From Enterococcus faecium (GTDB lineage Bacteria > Bacillota > Bacilli > Lactobacillales > Enterococcaceae): 64,000 bases of DNA. Below the pieces are notes generated by a model. It worked only from the letters and a program-made list of their open reading frames with translations. It made no database searches and was not told where the DNA came from. Shown in pieces: positions 37,690-46,236 of this stretch (positions within the stretch are counted from its first letter, which is position 1; each line of letters opens with the position of its first letter). Made by a program: the position numbers and the translations under genes. Location: the NCBI RefSeq assembly GCF_029023785.1, contig NZ_CP118955.1, forward strand, positions 1,824,001-1,888,000, read 5' to 3'.

Positions 37690-38181
37690 CTACACCTTTT
37701 TGATTTTCGCTAGTAGTTCCATCAAAAGGATTTTCCTGTCAGCAGGTACTTTTCGAATCTCTAACTCCACTTCTTGACTGTTCAAGTAACGAAAGGAATC
37801 AATATCTTGTTGATTTACTGAAACAAAATTGGTAATCATTGATTTGCCTTCAGTAAAACTCATACCGCCGATATTCAACGACTTCAACTGTACACCGCAG
37901 CGGACAACCGCTTCAACATCTTGGGGATTGGTGAATAAAAGCATCACTTTTGCTCGTGATAATAATCCACTATGATAGATTTGAATCATTTTCTGCACGG
38001 TTATTACATTTGCTGTGATCCCCGGCGGTGCAGCTTCTTTTAGTAGAAACTTTCTCAATTTATCTTGAGCGACTACATCGCTGATCACAATGATACGTTC
38101 AACACCTGTTTGCTTCGACCAAACTGTTGCGACTTGCCCGTGGATTAAACGATCATCTATACGTGCCAATCGAATATCCAT
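37690..38181 (-). CDS. Stand-alone mannose-class PTS IIB protein
   Basis: A 163-residue IIB domain without IIA. The active-site His lies in RLARIDDRLIHGQVATVW near residue 14; PPGITANVITVQKMIQIYHSG and GGMSFTEGKSM also match the second IIB in the IIAB protein. This matches the first gene of the enterococcal and listerial mpt operon, where the extra IIB is thought to phosphorylate the regulator MptR/ManR. The ATG at 38181 has AAGGAG eight bases upstream. It is the first gene after the -24/-12 promoter. Confidence 0.92.
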   Translation of the reverse strand: MDIRLARIDDRLIHGQVATVWSKQTGVERIIVISDVVAQDKLRKFLLKEAAPPGITANVITVQKMIQIYHSGLLSRAKVMLLFTNPQDVEAVVRCGVQLKSLNIGGMSFTEGKSMITNFVSVNQQDIDSFRYLNSQEVELEIRKVPADRKILLMELLAKIKKV

Positions 38182-38266
38182 CTGCAAAACTCCTTCTTCC
38201 TCACTACTTCACAGAAACCCCTATCATTTCTGTGTGAACAACCACCTCCTAGCACACACTACTATA

Positions 38267-38282
38267 AGCAAAAAGCGTGCCA
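38267..38282 (-). promoter_or_regulatory. Sigma-54 (-24/-12) promoter of the mannose PTS operon
   Basis: The minus strand reads TGGCACG (38282-38276), CTTT, then TTGCT (38271-38267). This matches the sigma-54 consensus TGGCACG-N4-TTGCW at every fixed position. It lies about 85 bases upstream of the IIB start codon and next to a LevR-type activator gene. Confidence 0.95.
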
Positions 38283-38325
38283 ACTTTTTTACGATACACT
38301 AATTGAATTTAAAGGATTCTTAACC

Positions 38326-38372
38326 AATACACAAAAACGATACACTATAAAAGTGTATCGTTTTTGTGTATT
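38326..38372. promoter_or_regulatory. 21-bp inverted repeat between mptR and the PTS operon
   Basis: A perfect inverted repeat with 21-bp arms and a five-base loop (38347-38351). Each arm carries ACGATACACT; a third copy of this ten-mer is at 38291-38300, closer to the -24 element. It starts at the last base of the mptR frame, so it may be that gene's terminator, the enhancer to which MptR binds, or both. Confidence 0.7.
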
Positions 38373-41206
38373 CATGGCACAGTGTATTCTTTTTTATCTA
38401 ACTGATTATGGACTAGACGTAGCAGATAATACATTTCTTCTATCGGCACTTTTACTTTTATCTGATCTTCCAACAGAACAACTGAGGCTGCCAATTGGCT
38501 ATAAAGAGGATCATTCGTTGTATTTGTCAATTCGTTTTCTTCCACAGTCAATGGTTCATTCCGAATAATACGTTCGATCATTCCTGCTGTGTGCATCACT
38601 AGGTTGATTTTGAATCCATATTCTTCATCGCCGATTCCCGTCGTCTGAGAGATTTGTGTAGAAAATTGCCACATTGGATCGATTAACTTACTACCATTAA
38701 TAAAGATGAAGTTATCAGAGATAAACTCAACACACGTATTTTTAGCTGACTCTTCATCTAGGGAGATGAATTCAGTTTCCTCCAATTCTGATTCCATCAG
38801 CAACTGATCCAAAATGACTTCGATATTTTGATCAATAAAACGTTCTAAAGGAATAAATGGGGCTTGGATATTCAAATCAGTAATCCCAGTAGTAGCTATG
38901 ATCTGATATTCTTTTTGGATAACTGGCAGTTCTTCTTTCACTTCCACAATCGACAAAGCTAGAACTTCTAATTCTGTTTCTTGACGCTTGTTTACCGCTC
39001 GTTCGATCAATTCTTTGATTCTTTATGCTGTACCTTCGCCAGATGCGCAGATAGCCAAAACAGCTTTTTTCTTATGAATAGGTTTTGCTTCCTGAACAGA
39101 TTCTACAGAAGATATTTCTGCGTAACCTCGAAAATTTTTCAATGATTCATGCAACATATCTAGATCTGTCCCTAATACTGAGACCTTTCGTACAGTTTCC
39201 AAAACTAGAGAAGTTGTTACCATATCAACAGTACGTACTGGAATTCCAGTGTCTCTTTGAATTTGCGAATTAAACGACGCAAGGGACCCCATATCTACTA
39301 AGAGTATGACCCCGCTTCCTTCATCTACTTCTTGTACATTGCGTTCAATTCGGTCCAATGCTGTTTTCGGATCCATATCCAAAGGCATGTCTACTGCTCG
39401 TACGTTCTCTGCATCTAACAACTGTTGGACAACTTGGACCATACTGCTTGCTGTGCTGTTTCCGTGAGCTGCAACGACTACACCGATTCTGCCGCTTGCT
39501 TGATTTGCCCGTAACGAGACGAGTAGAACGGTCAAGTAATAGTCTTCACTTTCTGGAATCTCCACTTGAAAATACGTTTCGATATAACTACGCACTTCTT
39601 TCGCAACAGCATATTCATCTGGAAAATCAAAAGCCATCTCACGGATGTTATCATTCGTATGCCGTTCTTCTCCTAAGTTGATTTTTTTCAAAAAAGAACT
39701 GATATGCAAGCTCATAGCATAAATAAAGTTTTGCTGAAACTCATATGGTAAAGATCTTTTGACCATTACATAAATCTGATTGGTCACTTCTATGATTTTC
39801 GGATCTACAAATTCTGCTAATTTGCTGTCTGCATTAAAAGAAAAACCATGGTCTTTATAGAAAGACTTCAGATGGATGTTGATATCTGTAGAAATGAAAT
39901 GATTGATTGCTTCTTGATCCAAACCATCCGACTTCAGTAAAGCTGCTTTATCTCCGATGATATCATATAGATTATAAGGTAACTCATAGGAGTCCGATTG
40001 GATTTTCATGATCGTATCATTTGGTGCTACAGTTATCTTTGGCTCCAATATTTTAGAAAGCTCTGCCATTGCACCGCGGTTGCTTGCTAATTGAATCAAT
40101 CCGCTACGAATCCCTTCTGTCAAATCATCGATTGTGATCGAGATTTCGGGTGATTGCATATGATTTAGAAATCCTCGTGCACATACTAACTGGATATTTG
40201 ACTTCAATTGTCCTATATTTCCATAGGTCACACTGCCGATCAATGCTTTTGCTACATCTTCTGTCAAAGAAATCTTTCGCTGCGTGCGGTTTGCTTCGTG
40301 GGCAATCATGATTTTTACTAAATCGACTTTCTCATTTGCAGGACGTTTTTCAAAAGCCGGAAGTTTGATATTGATTGGGATACGCCGAACAAAAGTTTCT
40401 AATAGAGAAGAACCTGGGTCTTCTGTGGTCGCACCTACGATCCGTACATTTGCTTCATGGGATTTCGTTGTTTCCCCAAGACGACTGTAAGTTCCATGAT
40501 CCATAAAGTAAAAGATCATTTCTTGACCTTCAGGCGGCAACCGGTGAATCTCATCCAAAAACAGCATACCGCCATCCGCTTGATCGATAATCCCCATTTT
40601 TTCTTCATCTGCGCCTGTAAAAGCACCTTTTGCGTACCCAAATAAATGACTCATCAAAAGCTCAGGGTTATTGGCATAATCAGCACAATTGAAAACAATC
40701 AGTTCCGTTTCCTCATCTATTACATGATGCGCTTTTGCAAAATGATACATCGCGTGTGCAAAATAAGTCTTTCCTGATCCGGTAGGTCCTGTAATCAAAC
40801 AATTTAATCCTCTTGGCGGATACAAAATCGCAGCTTTTGCCTGTTCCACTGAATTTTTCATGCTGCCGTTAGCTCCAATGATTTTTGCAAAGATATCCTT
40901 AGTATCTATTTGGAGTGTATTTTTTTCTTCAGAGACCGGCGTTTCTTTGTAACTGACTACATGTTTTGTAACTGGCTTTACGTGCGTAACGAGTGTTTGA
41001 TATATGTAACGTGCTGGTCGTCCGTCTGTCTTTATCAGTTTTCCTTCGCGCACTAGCTGATTCAGATCTTTACTGCTATTTGTTCGCTGAATCCCTAACA
41101 CTTCAGCAATTTCCTGTGTTGTTACTCCTTGATCATATTCTGCCTTTGTTAAATGAGCGGTTTTTTCTTTGACATACATATAAATTCGGTCAATGCGTTT
41201 TGCCAA
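38372..41206 (-). pseudogene. mptR: LevR/MptR sigma-54 activator gene interrupted by an in-frame TAA
   Basis: PTS-controlled activator of the mannose operon. The frame runs from 41206 to a TAA at 39025-39023 (727 residues) and then continues in the same frame without a shift to 38372; together 944 residues, the length of full LevR/ManR proteins. Domains in order: N-terminal winged helix, AAA+ domain (GPTGSGKTYFAHAM, the sigma-54 contact loop GAFTGA, LFLDEIHRLP), PRD1 at about 430-560, EIIA-Man-like domain (VVVAAHGNSTASS), then an EIIB-Gat-like domain (AICASGEGTA) and PRD2. The stop falls right after GEGTA, so a protein ending there lacks most of EIIB and all of PRD2. Nonsense substitution (CAA to TAA would do it) is my preferred reading; sequencing error or read-through are alternatives. 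Confidence 0.88.
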
Positions 41207-41560
41207 TGGTATCGCTCCTTTTCTATAGACTGTTGTACTTAGGCTTCAAAACATAATACTATGTATTTATTTCTGTTTCGTCAACTATTTACCTGATTTT
41301 GTTTTGTTGATAACACGCGGATAGATAGAAATGTTCAATTTAAAAGAACGAAAAATCCCGATACGATTTTTATAATGGAAACAAGAAAAAGAACACTGTT
41401 TACCATATAATTATTTCACTGATAGCAAACAATATAGCTTCCATCAATTGAAAACGATAGTTATCAAAACATCCTGATTCCAAATTGGCAAAAAAATATT
41501 AAGTGTAAAAAGACAAAGTAAACTTCGTAGCCTCCACTACAACTTTTATTTTTATAAACA
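41207..41560. other. Noncoding stretch between mptR and rpmA
   Basis: About 350 AT-rich bases without a credible gene. On the minus strand TTGACG (complement of 41282-41277) is followed 17 bases later by TAGTAT, a plausible vegetative promoter for mptR, and AAAAGGAGCGATACC is its ribosome binding region. A plus-strand TATAAT at 41371-41376 lacks a matching -35 box. I see nothing else. Confidence 0.5.
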
Positions 41561-41564
41561 AAAA

Positions 41565-41594
41565 AGGCTGTGACAAAAGTCTTGTCACAACCTC
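41565..41594 (-). terminator. Terminator of the rplU-prp-rpmA operon
   Basis: On the minus strand AGGTTGTGACAA pairs with TTGTCACAGCCT (one G-U pair) around a five-base loop, followed by TTTTTTG. It belongs to the same sequence family as the hairpins at 5.5 and 58.1 kb. Confidence 0.88.
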
Positions 41595-41612
41595 TTTAAT
41601 CATAAGATTCAA

Positions 41613-41906
41613 TTAAGCTTCTTGAGCTACTGGATAAACAGACACTTGTTTTTTGTTACGGCCTTTACGTTCGAAACGTACTACGCCATCAACTTTTGCA
41701 AATAAAGTGTCGTCTCCACCGATACCCACGTTTACACCTGGATAGATTTTTGTACCGCGTTGACGGTAAAGAATTGATCCACCTGTAACTGTTTGTCCAT
41801 CAGCACGTTTAGCACCTAGACGTTTTGATTCTGAGTCACGGCCGTTAGATGTAGAACCGCCACCTTTTTTGTGGGCAAATAATTGTAGATTCATAGATAA
41901 CAACAT
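41613..41906 (-). CDS. rpmA: 50S ribosomal protein L27 with cleavable N-terminus
   Basis: Ribosomal protein L27, 97 residues from ATG 41906, which has AGGAGG eight bases upstream. The N-terminus [17 protein letters not shown] contains the Firmicutes extension that the protease Prp removes after the Phe of NLQLF, exposing AHKKGGG that reaches the peptidyl transferase centre. The rest ([33 protein letters not shown]) is standard L27. prp lies immediately upstream. Confidence 0.98.
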   Translation of the reverse strand: MLLSMNLQLFAHKKGGGSTSNGRDSESKRLGAKRADGQTVTGGSILYRQRGTKIYPGVNVGIGGDDTLFAKVDGVVRFERKGRNKKQVSVYPVAQEA

Positions 41907-41918
41907 GGTCTGCACCTC

Positions 41919-42263
41919 CTATTTATCATTAATTGTTTTAATTTGGATATATTCTGAGTTTTCAGCTTCTATCGATTGTAATCCTAATAAAAGATTTTCT
42001 AATAGAATCTCAGCAATATTGTTTTGTTCTTGTGTCATTCCTGAAGTGACTTCGGTATAAAGATAACCGCCTTCTTCTTCATTCATTTCAACAATCGGCT
42101 CAAAACCGGCTAATGAGGCAATCCCGTTGACAGTGCTGATCGCTAACGCAGAAACACCCGCACAAACGATATCACTTCCATAAGGACCAGCATCAGCATG
42201 CCCGGTCAAAGTGAATGAAACGATCTGACCTGCGTCATTTCGCTTAAATGTTCCTTTGATCAT
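41919..42263 (-). CDS. prp: Ribosomal-processing cysteine protease Prp
   Basis: A 114-residue YsxB/Prp protein encoded between rplU and rpmA. It cleaves the N-terminal extension of L27, which is essential in Staphylococcus. The catalytic His lies in TLTGHADAGPYGSDIVCAG and the Cys in the same segment, in the family arrangement GHA...DIVCA. The C-terminal helix contains LLENLLLGLQSIE. Its neighbour rpmA carries the matching cleavage site. Confidence 0.95.
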   Translation of the reverse strand: MIKGTFKRNDAGQIVSFTLTGHADAGPYGSDIVCAGVSALAISTVNGIASLAGFEPIVEMNEEEGGYLYTEVTSGMTQEQNNIAEILLENLLLGLQSIEAENSEYIQIKTINDK

Positions 42264-42289
42264 ATATAGGCCTTCTTTCTCAAACGCTA

Positions 42290-42598
42290 TTAAGCGTTGA
42301 TCGCGTCGATAACCACTTTTGTATATGGTTGACGATGACCTTGTTTACGGTGTGAATGTTTTTTAGGTTTGTATTTGAAAGTAACGACTTTCTTTTGTTT
42401 GCCGTGTTTTTCAACAGTACCTTCAACAGTTGCACCTGCAACAGTTGGAGCGCCTACTTTTGTAGATTCGCCGCCTACTAAGATAACTTCGTCAAAAACA
42501 ACTTTTTCTCCTGCTTCAACGTCAAGTTTTTCAACATAGATTGCTTGTCCCACTTCAACTTTTACTTGTTTACCACCAGTTTTAATAATTGCGTACAT
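42290..42598 (-). CDS. rplU: 50S ribosomal protein L21
   Basis: Ribosomal protein L21, 102 residues from ATG 42598 ([17 protein letters not shown]). Other conserved parts are [15 protein letters not shown] [16 protein letters not shown] and the C-terminal [29 protein letters not shown] ribosome binding site lies upstream. It is the first gene of the operon with prp and rpmA and is preceded by an L21 leader. Confidence 0.98.
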   Translation of the reverse strand: MYAIIKTGGKQVKVEVGQAIYVEKLDVEAGEKVVFDEVILVGGESTKVGAPTVAGATVEGTVEKHGKQKKVVTFKYKPKKHSHRKQGHRQPYTKVVIDAINA

Positions 42599-42610
42599 GC
42601 TATAAAGCAC

Positions 42611-42712
42611 CTCCTTCTGATATACTTAGACTCGCCATCCGAAGTGACAGCATATGCTGTGCTTATTACTTGTTCTGAGCGGTTGTAGCTGTGGAGTCCA
42701 CAATTACAACAG
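42611..42712 (-). ncRNA. L21 leader, autoregulatory 5' structure of rplU
   Basis: The transcribed leader between the promoter and rplU folds into short hairpins on the minus strand: TTGTA/TACAA enclosing GTGGA/TCCAC, and GACAGCATATGCTGTG-type pairing nearer the gene. Position and size match the L21 leader family of Firmicutes, thought to bind L21. The call rests on position and pairing, not on a covariance search. Confidence 0.62.
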
Positions 42713-42716
42713 TACT

Positions 42717-42745
42717 AGCTTACCAGAACAGCAACCGTTAGTCAA
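42717..42745 (-). promoter_or_regulatory. Promoter of rplU operon
   Basis: Minus-strand TTGACT (42745-42740), a 17-base spacer, then TAAGCT (42722-42717). The spacing is ideal and it lies directly before the L21 leader. Confidence 0.7.
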
Positions 42746-42879
42746 CTAAATTTAAAATCAAAAAGTAAAACAAAAATTCAAGCAATACTTCTGCTTTTCT
42801 ATCCTCACAGTTCTACCAAATAAAATAGTCGCATTGTGTTTCTTTTATTCTTATAATAAAAGAAAAAGGAGGAGCATAA

Positions 42880-43521
42880 ATGGAATACCCAAAAGAACTG
42901 ATACAAGAAGCTTCTTTAAGAATGAACGGCCGTCCTGTAGAAGGATTTATCGCTGGGCAAGGACCTCTTCATCCTAAACTGATGCTCGTGGGAGAAGCCC
43001 CAGGGAAAACAGAGATTGATACGCATGTTCCTTTTAGCGGTCAAGCTGGAAAAGAATTGATGCAGGCACTTTCTTCAACTGGCTTAACACGAGAAGAGGT
43101 GTATATCACCAGTGCTGTAAGGAGCCGCCCGTATCGCGTGACTCATCGGATCAATAAACGGACACAACAGTCAGAAACTGTTTATCCAAATCGGACACCT
43201 ACTCGTTCCGAAGTATTTGCGCATGCACCAATATTGGATTACGAACTGATGAAGGTCCAGCCAAAATTAATTGCGACACTTGGAAACATTGGTCTTCAAC
43301 GTTTACTTGGCAAAGAATATACGGTTACCAAAAATCATGGTCAACTCTATACAGGGCCTGTCTTACAATTAACAGAACAAAAGGATGCCTACGAATGGTC
43401 AGAAAAAAACTATCGAATTCTTCCACTTTTTCATCCAGCAGCTATTTTCTACAATCGCTCCCTTGTACCTGTTATCCATCAAGACTGGCAAGTACTAGCT
43501 TCACTTTTACAGCAATATTAA
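42880..43521 (+). CDS. Uracil-DNA glycosylase superfamily protein, no Fe-S cysteines
   Basis: A 213-residue protein with the UDG fold. The first motif is VGEAPGKTEIDTHVPFSG near residue 37, the type seen in family 4 and related enzymes, and the second is LFHPAAIFYN near residue 188. Also visible are VYITSAVRSRP and LIATLGNIGLQRLLG. The protein has no cysteine at all, so it cannot carry the 4Fe-4S cluster of family 4 UDGs. It may be a family variant acting on damaged bases; activity is unproven. It has its own GGAGG and a terminator shared with the SulP gene. Confidence 0.85.
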   Translation: MEYPKELIQEASLRMNGRPVEGFIAGQGPLHPKLMLVGEAPGKTEIDTHVPFSGQAGKELMQALSSTGLTREEVYITSAVRSRPYRVTHRINKRTQQSETVYPNRTPTRSEVFAHAPILDYELMKVQPKLIATLGNIGLQRLLGKEYTVTKNHGQLYTGPVLQLTEQKDAYEWSEKNYRILPLFHPAAIFYNRSLVPVIHQDWQVLASLLQQY

Positions 43522-43574
43522 AAAGAACAGACAAGACCATAAAATCTTCAGTTTACAGTCTTGTCTGTTCTTTT
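43521..43574. terminator. Bidirectional terminator, UDG-like gene and sulP
   Basis: A perfect 17-bp stem: AAAAGAACAGACAAGAC at 43521-43537 and GTCTTGTCTGTTCTTTT at 43558-43574. A and T runs on both ends suit the convergent pair. Confidence 0.92.
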
Positions 43575-43582
43575 TCATTGTT

Positions 43583-45214
43583 TTAATGGCTAATTGCAGT
43601 ATATTTCGCATGTAAAGCTGTCAACGCATGAGCAACTGTTTGATGTTGATGCGTGAATGTATGTTCCCACAAGTGAGAAAGTTGTTTTTCTACTTCTGGC
43701 TGCAAGGAAGTATAGATAATCGTTTGTCCTCTTTGCTCTGCTTTTTCTTGAAATTCATCAAAAACTGCACGTGCCGTCAAATCAATACTTGGTACGCCTC
43801 GCATGGAGAAAATGACACCATCGTGATGATTTAGTTCTTCCAATTTATTTTTGAGTTTTTCTGAAGACATAAAAAACAGTGGACCACTAATATACACTAC
43901 TGTCCAGTTATTCAGCTTTTCCGTTTCTGGCAGCCCCATTCTTTGCCAATCGATCGTTTCTAATGAAATCGTGATAGCAGCGCTTTTGACAACAAAAAAT
44001 ACACAGCCGCCGATCACCCCGATCACGATAGCAATACTTAAATCAAAGATAACTGTACAAATCATCGTAAGGATAAACAATAGAACTGCTGACCAATATT
44101 TATTAGTAAATAGCTCCTTGATCGTTTCCCATTCATTCATACGCCAAGCCGTCACAATCAAAACACCTGCAAGTGCTGGCATTGGAATCTGTGACATCAC
44201 TGGCGCAAAAACAAGCATGGAGAGCAGTAAGACAACTGCATGTATCATACCAGCTAATCTAGTTTGTGCACCAGATTTGATGGCCACGCTTGTACGGGCG
44301 ATGGCCGCAGTAGCAGGAATCCCGCCAAAGAAAGGAAGCAACAGATTTCCAATTCCTTGCGCCATTAATTCTTGATTGCTATCTAAGGGCTTATTTGCCA
44401 TTCGGCCAGCCGAAGCACCACATAGCAAGCTTTCAATCATTCCTAATAAAGCAATGCTAATAGCTGGAACTGCCACTTGTTGCAAGGCAGAAAAGCTAAA
44501 ATCTCCCATATTCAAACGATTACTACTGATCAATGTTTGTGGAATCTTACCCACAGTTGCTACTGGTAAATGGAACAATAGCATAACTGCTGTTGCCAAA
44601 ATGATAGCCAGCAGCGAACTAGGCATTCGTTTCGCCCATTTTTTTGGATAGATAAACATCCCTAAAATGACTAGCCCTCCCATGATCAAAGAGGCTGTGT
44701 TTATCGGAAATCCTATCGTTTGATAACTACTTAGTTTTTCAATAACGTTTGTACCTTCCGAGTGAACACCAAATAAATTATCGATCTGACCTAATGCAAT
44801 AATGATAGCAATACCTGAAGTAAACCCCGTAATTACGGGTGCTGGGATAAAAGAAGTCAGTGTTCCTAATCGGAAAAGTCCTGCTGCAAGTAAAAATAGA
44901 CCCGCTAAAAAAGTAGCAAGCAATACACCTTGCATTCCCTTTGTTGCCGCAATAGACATCAAGATAGCTGCCATCGCACCTGTCGGACCTGATATTTGAT
45001 AAAAACCGCCTGATAAACCGCCAATAACGATACCGGCAATGATAGCCGTAATCAAACCTGCGGCCGCATCAGCTCCGCTTGATACCCCAAAAGCCAAGGC
45101 TAAAGGCAATGCTACAGCAGCTACTGTGATCCCAGCCAAAAGATCTTTCTGAAATCTTGAAAGATCATAACCTGAAAATTCTTTTTTTAGTGAGGAAACA
45201 TAATTTTTGAACAC
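43583..45214 (-). CDS. SulP-family anion permease with STAS domain
   Basis: A 543-residue membrane transporter of the SLC26/SulP family. It has about 12 membrane segments (residues 20-420; the signature GLYQIS-like GGFYQISGPTGAMAAIL near residue 70) and a cytoplasmic STAS domain (about 435-543: WTVVYISGPLFFMSSEKL, GVIFSMRGVPSIDLTA). Substrates in the family include sulfate and bicarbonate; which applies here cannot be told. It is monocistronic by its terminator and spacing. Confidence 0.92.
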   Translation of the reverse strand: MFKNYVSSLKKEFSGYDLSRFQKDLLAGITVAAVALPLALAFGVSSGADAAAGLITAIIAGIVIGGLSGGFYQISGPTGAMAAILMSIAATKGMQGVLLATFLAGLFLLAAGLFRLGTLTSFIPAPVITGFTSGIAIIIALGQIDNLFGVHSEGTNVIEKLSSYQTIGFPINTASLIMGGLVILGMFIYPKKWAKRMPSSLLAIILATAVMLLFHLPVATVGKIPQTLISSNRLNMGDFSFSALQQVAVPAISIALLGMIESLLCGASAGRMANKPLDSNQELMAQGIGNLLLPFFGGIPATAAIARTSVAIKSGAQTRLAGMIHAVVLLLSMLVFAPVMSQIPMPALAGVLIVTAWRMNEWETIKELFTNKYWSAVLLFILTMICTVIFDLSIAIVIGVIGGCVFFVVKSAAITISLETIDWQRMGLPETEKLNNWTVVYISGPLFFMSSEKLKNKLEELNHHDGVIFSMRGVPSIDLTARAVFDEFQEKAEQRGQTIIYTSLQPEVEKQLSHLWEHTFTHQHQTVAHALTALHAKYTAISH

Positions 45215-45336
45215 CTATCTAACTCCTTTTTCATGAAATTTTCTAAAATACCATTCATTAGAATATCATATTTCATGAGATAAAGTAATATTTTTCACAA
45301 AGTTTCCTGTTAGATAAATTCTTATTTTTTCTATAT

Positions 45337-45696
45337 TTATAAGAAAATAGAAAGCAATGCCAACAGAGCTAGCCCACCTTGTTTGAGTAAAATCCAACGA
45401 TCGCTAGTCAAACTGCCATATAATGCAACAAAAAAAATAGATATTAATAGCATACTTGTGATTTCTTTAGATGCGGAAGAAAGATAAGCTCCATAAAGTA
45501 GTCCCACTCCTAATAGTCCATTGTACACTCCTTGGTTCTTAAACAATGTTTGAACAGATTTTCTGCTTAACTCTTCTTTACTCATTTTAAAAACCCTACT
45601 TGTCGTGTCAGAATCAGTTCTCACCGTTTCGATATACATGATATAAAAAAATTCAATTGCAACTAGAGTCACTAAAATTTTAGATAGTATCGTCAT
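45337..45696 (-). CDS. DUF1304 family membrane protein
   Basis: A 119-residue protein with four hydrophobic helices: ILSKILVTLVAIEFFYIMYIE, QGVYNGLLGVGLLYGAYL, MLLISIFFVALYGSLTS and GGLALLALLSIFL. The FKNQGVYNGLL motif is typical of DUF1304, whose function is unknown. An AAGAGGAAG precedes its start. No operon partner is seen. Confidence 0.85.
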   Translation of the reverse strand: MTILSKILVTLVAIEFFYIMYIETVRTDSDTTSRVFKMSKEELSRKSVQTLFKNQGVYNGLLGVGLLYGAYLSSASKEITSMLLISIFFVALYGSLTSDRWILLKQGGLALLALLSIFL

Positions 45697-45815
45697 ATCT
45701 TCTTCCTCTTTTCTGATGAGTTTTATTTTTTTGCTCCTTATAATTGTACTCGATAAGGATGTTTTTTTATTTTATTTGCCTTTGAAAACAAACAATATTG
45801 GCACAAAAAACAAAG

Positions 45816-45851
45816 AAAAACCGTTAGAAACCTCAGTTTCTAACGGTTTTT
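45816..45851 (-). terminator. Terminator after tRNA-Arg
   Basis: AAAAACCGTTAGAAAC at 45816-45831 pairs with GTTTCTAACGGTTTTT at 45836-45851, perfect 16-bp stem, four-base loop. It lies four bases after the tRNA 3' end on the minus strand. Confidence 0.9.
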
Positions 45852-45854
45852 TAG

Positions 45855-45928
45855 CGTCACAGGAGGGATTCGAACCCCCGACCGTCCGCTTAGAAGGCGG
45901 ATGCTCTATCCAGCTGAGCTACTATGAC
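45855..45928 (-). tRNA. tRNA-Arg (anticodon TCT)
   Basis: The minus strand folds as a 74-base tRNA: acceptor GTCATAG pairs with CTGTGAC (one G-U), the D arm contains AGCTCAGCTGGATAGAGC, the anticodon stem and loop read TCCGC-CTTCTAA-GCGGA with anticodon TCT, and the T arm has GGGGGTTCGAATCCCTC. The discriminator is G and CCA is not encoded. It decodes AGA. Confidence 0.97.
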
Positions 45929-45946
45929 AAGAATCAGCGGAACATC

Positions 45947-46236
45947 AATAATTATAGATAATTAAATTGCTTCTGTCAATACGAAATAGTTATTTAATTA
46001 GCAAATAATGAATTATTTTGGCCCAACTACTAAATCAATCTTTTAAAACGAGACATTCTCCTTCAGCTGTTCTAAGGTTATCAATTGAAAACAGGAGCTA
46101 CATTGACTTCATGCTACTCCTGTTTATTTAGATTTCCTGTATCCTTTAATTGACTTACAAATATAGAAACTTTTACATCAAGTTCGAATTGAGCCCTCAA
46201 TTCAATCGATTATCTACAGGCTGCCATAATCATGTA
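45947..46236. other. Noncoding gap between tRNA-Arg and the methyltransferase gene
   Basis: About 290 AT-rich bases. AAACAGGAG near 46089 pairs with CTCCTGTTT near 46117, and on the minus strand this hairpin ends in TTTTC, a weak candidate terminator for the methyltransferase gene. GAATTGAG and CTCAATTC around 46186-46203 form a second small palindrome. I see no gene. Confidence 0.4.

Noticed and set aside
41371..41376. TATAAT on the plus strand upstream of rpmA's terminator
   Set aside because: No -35 element at suitable distance and no gene downstream on that strand.
43851..44651. Open frames of 174 and 91 codons opposite the SulP gene
   Set aside because: Composition is that of reversed membrane helices; no start signal.
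45716..45961. 81-codon frame on the plus strand across the tRNA
   Set aside because: It runs through the tRNA-Arg gene and its terminator; its C-terminal part is the translated tRNA complement.
46186..46203. GAATTGAG/CTCAATTC palindrome
   Set aside because: Stem with only a two-base loop and no T run; could be chance in AT-rich DNA.
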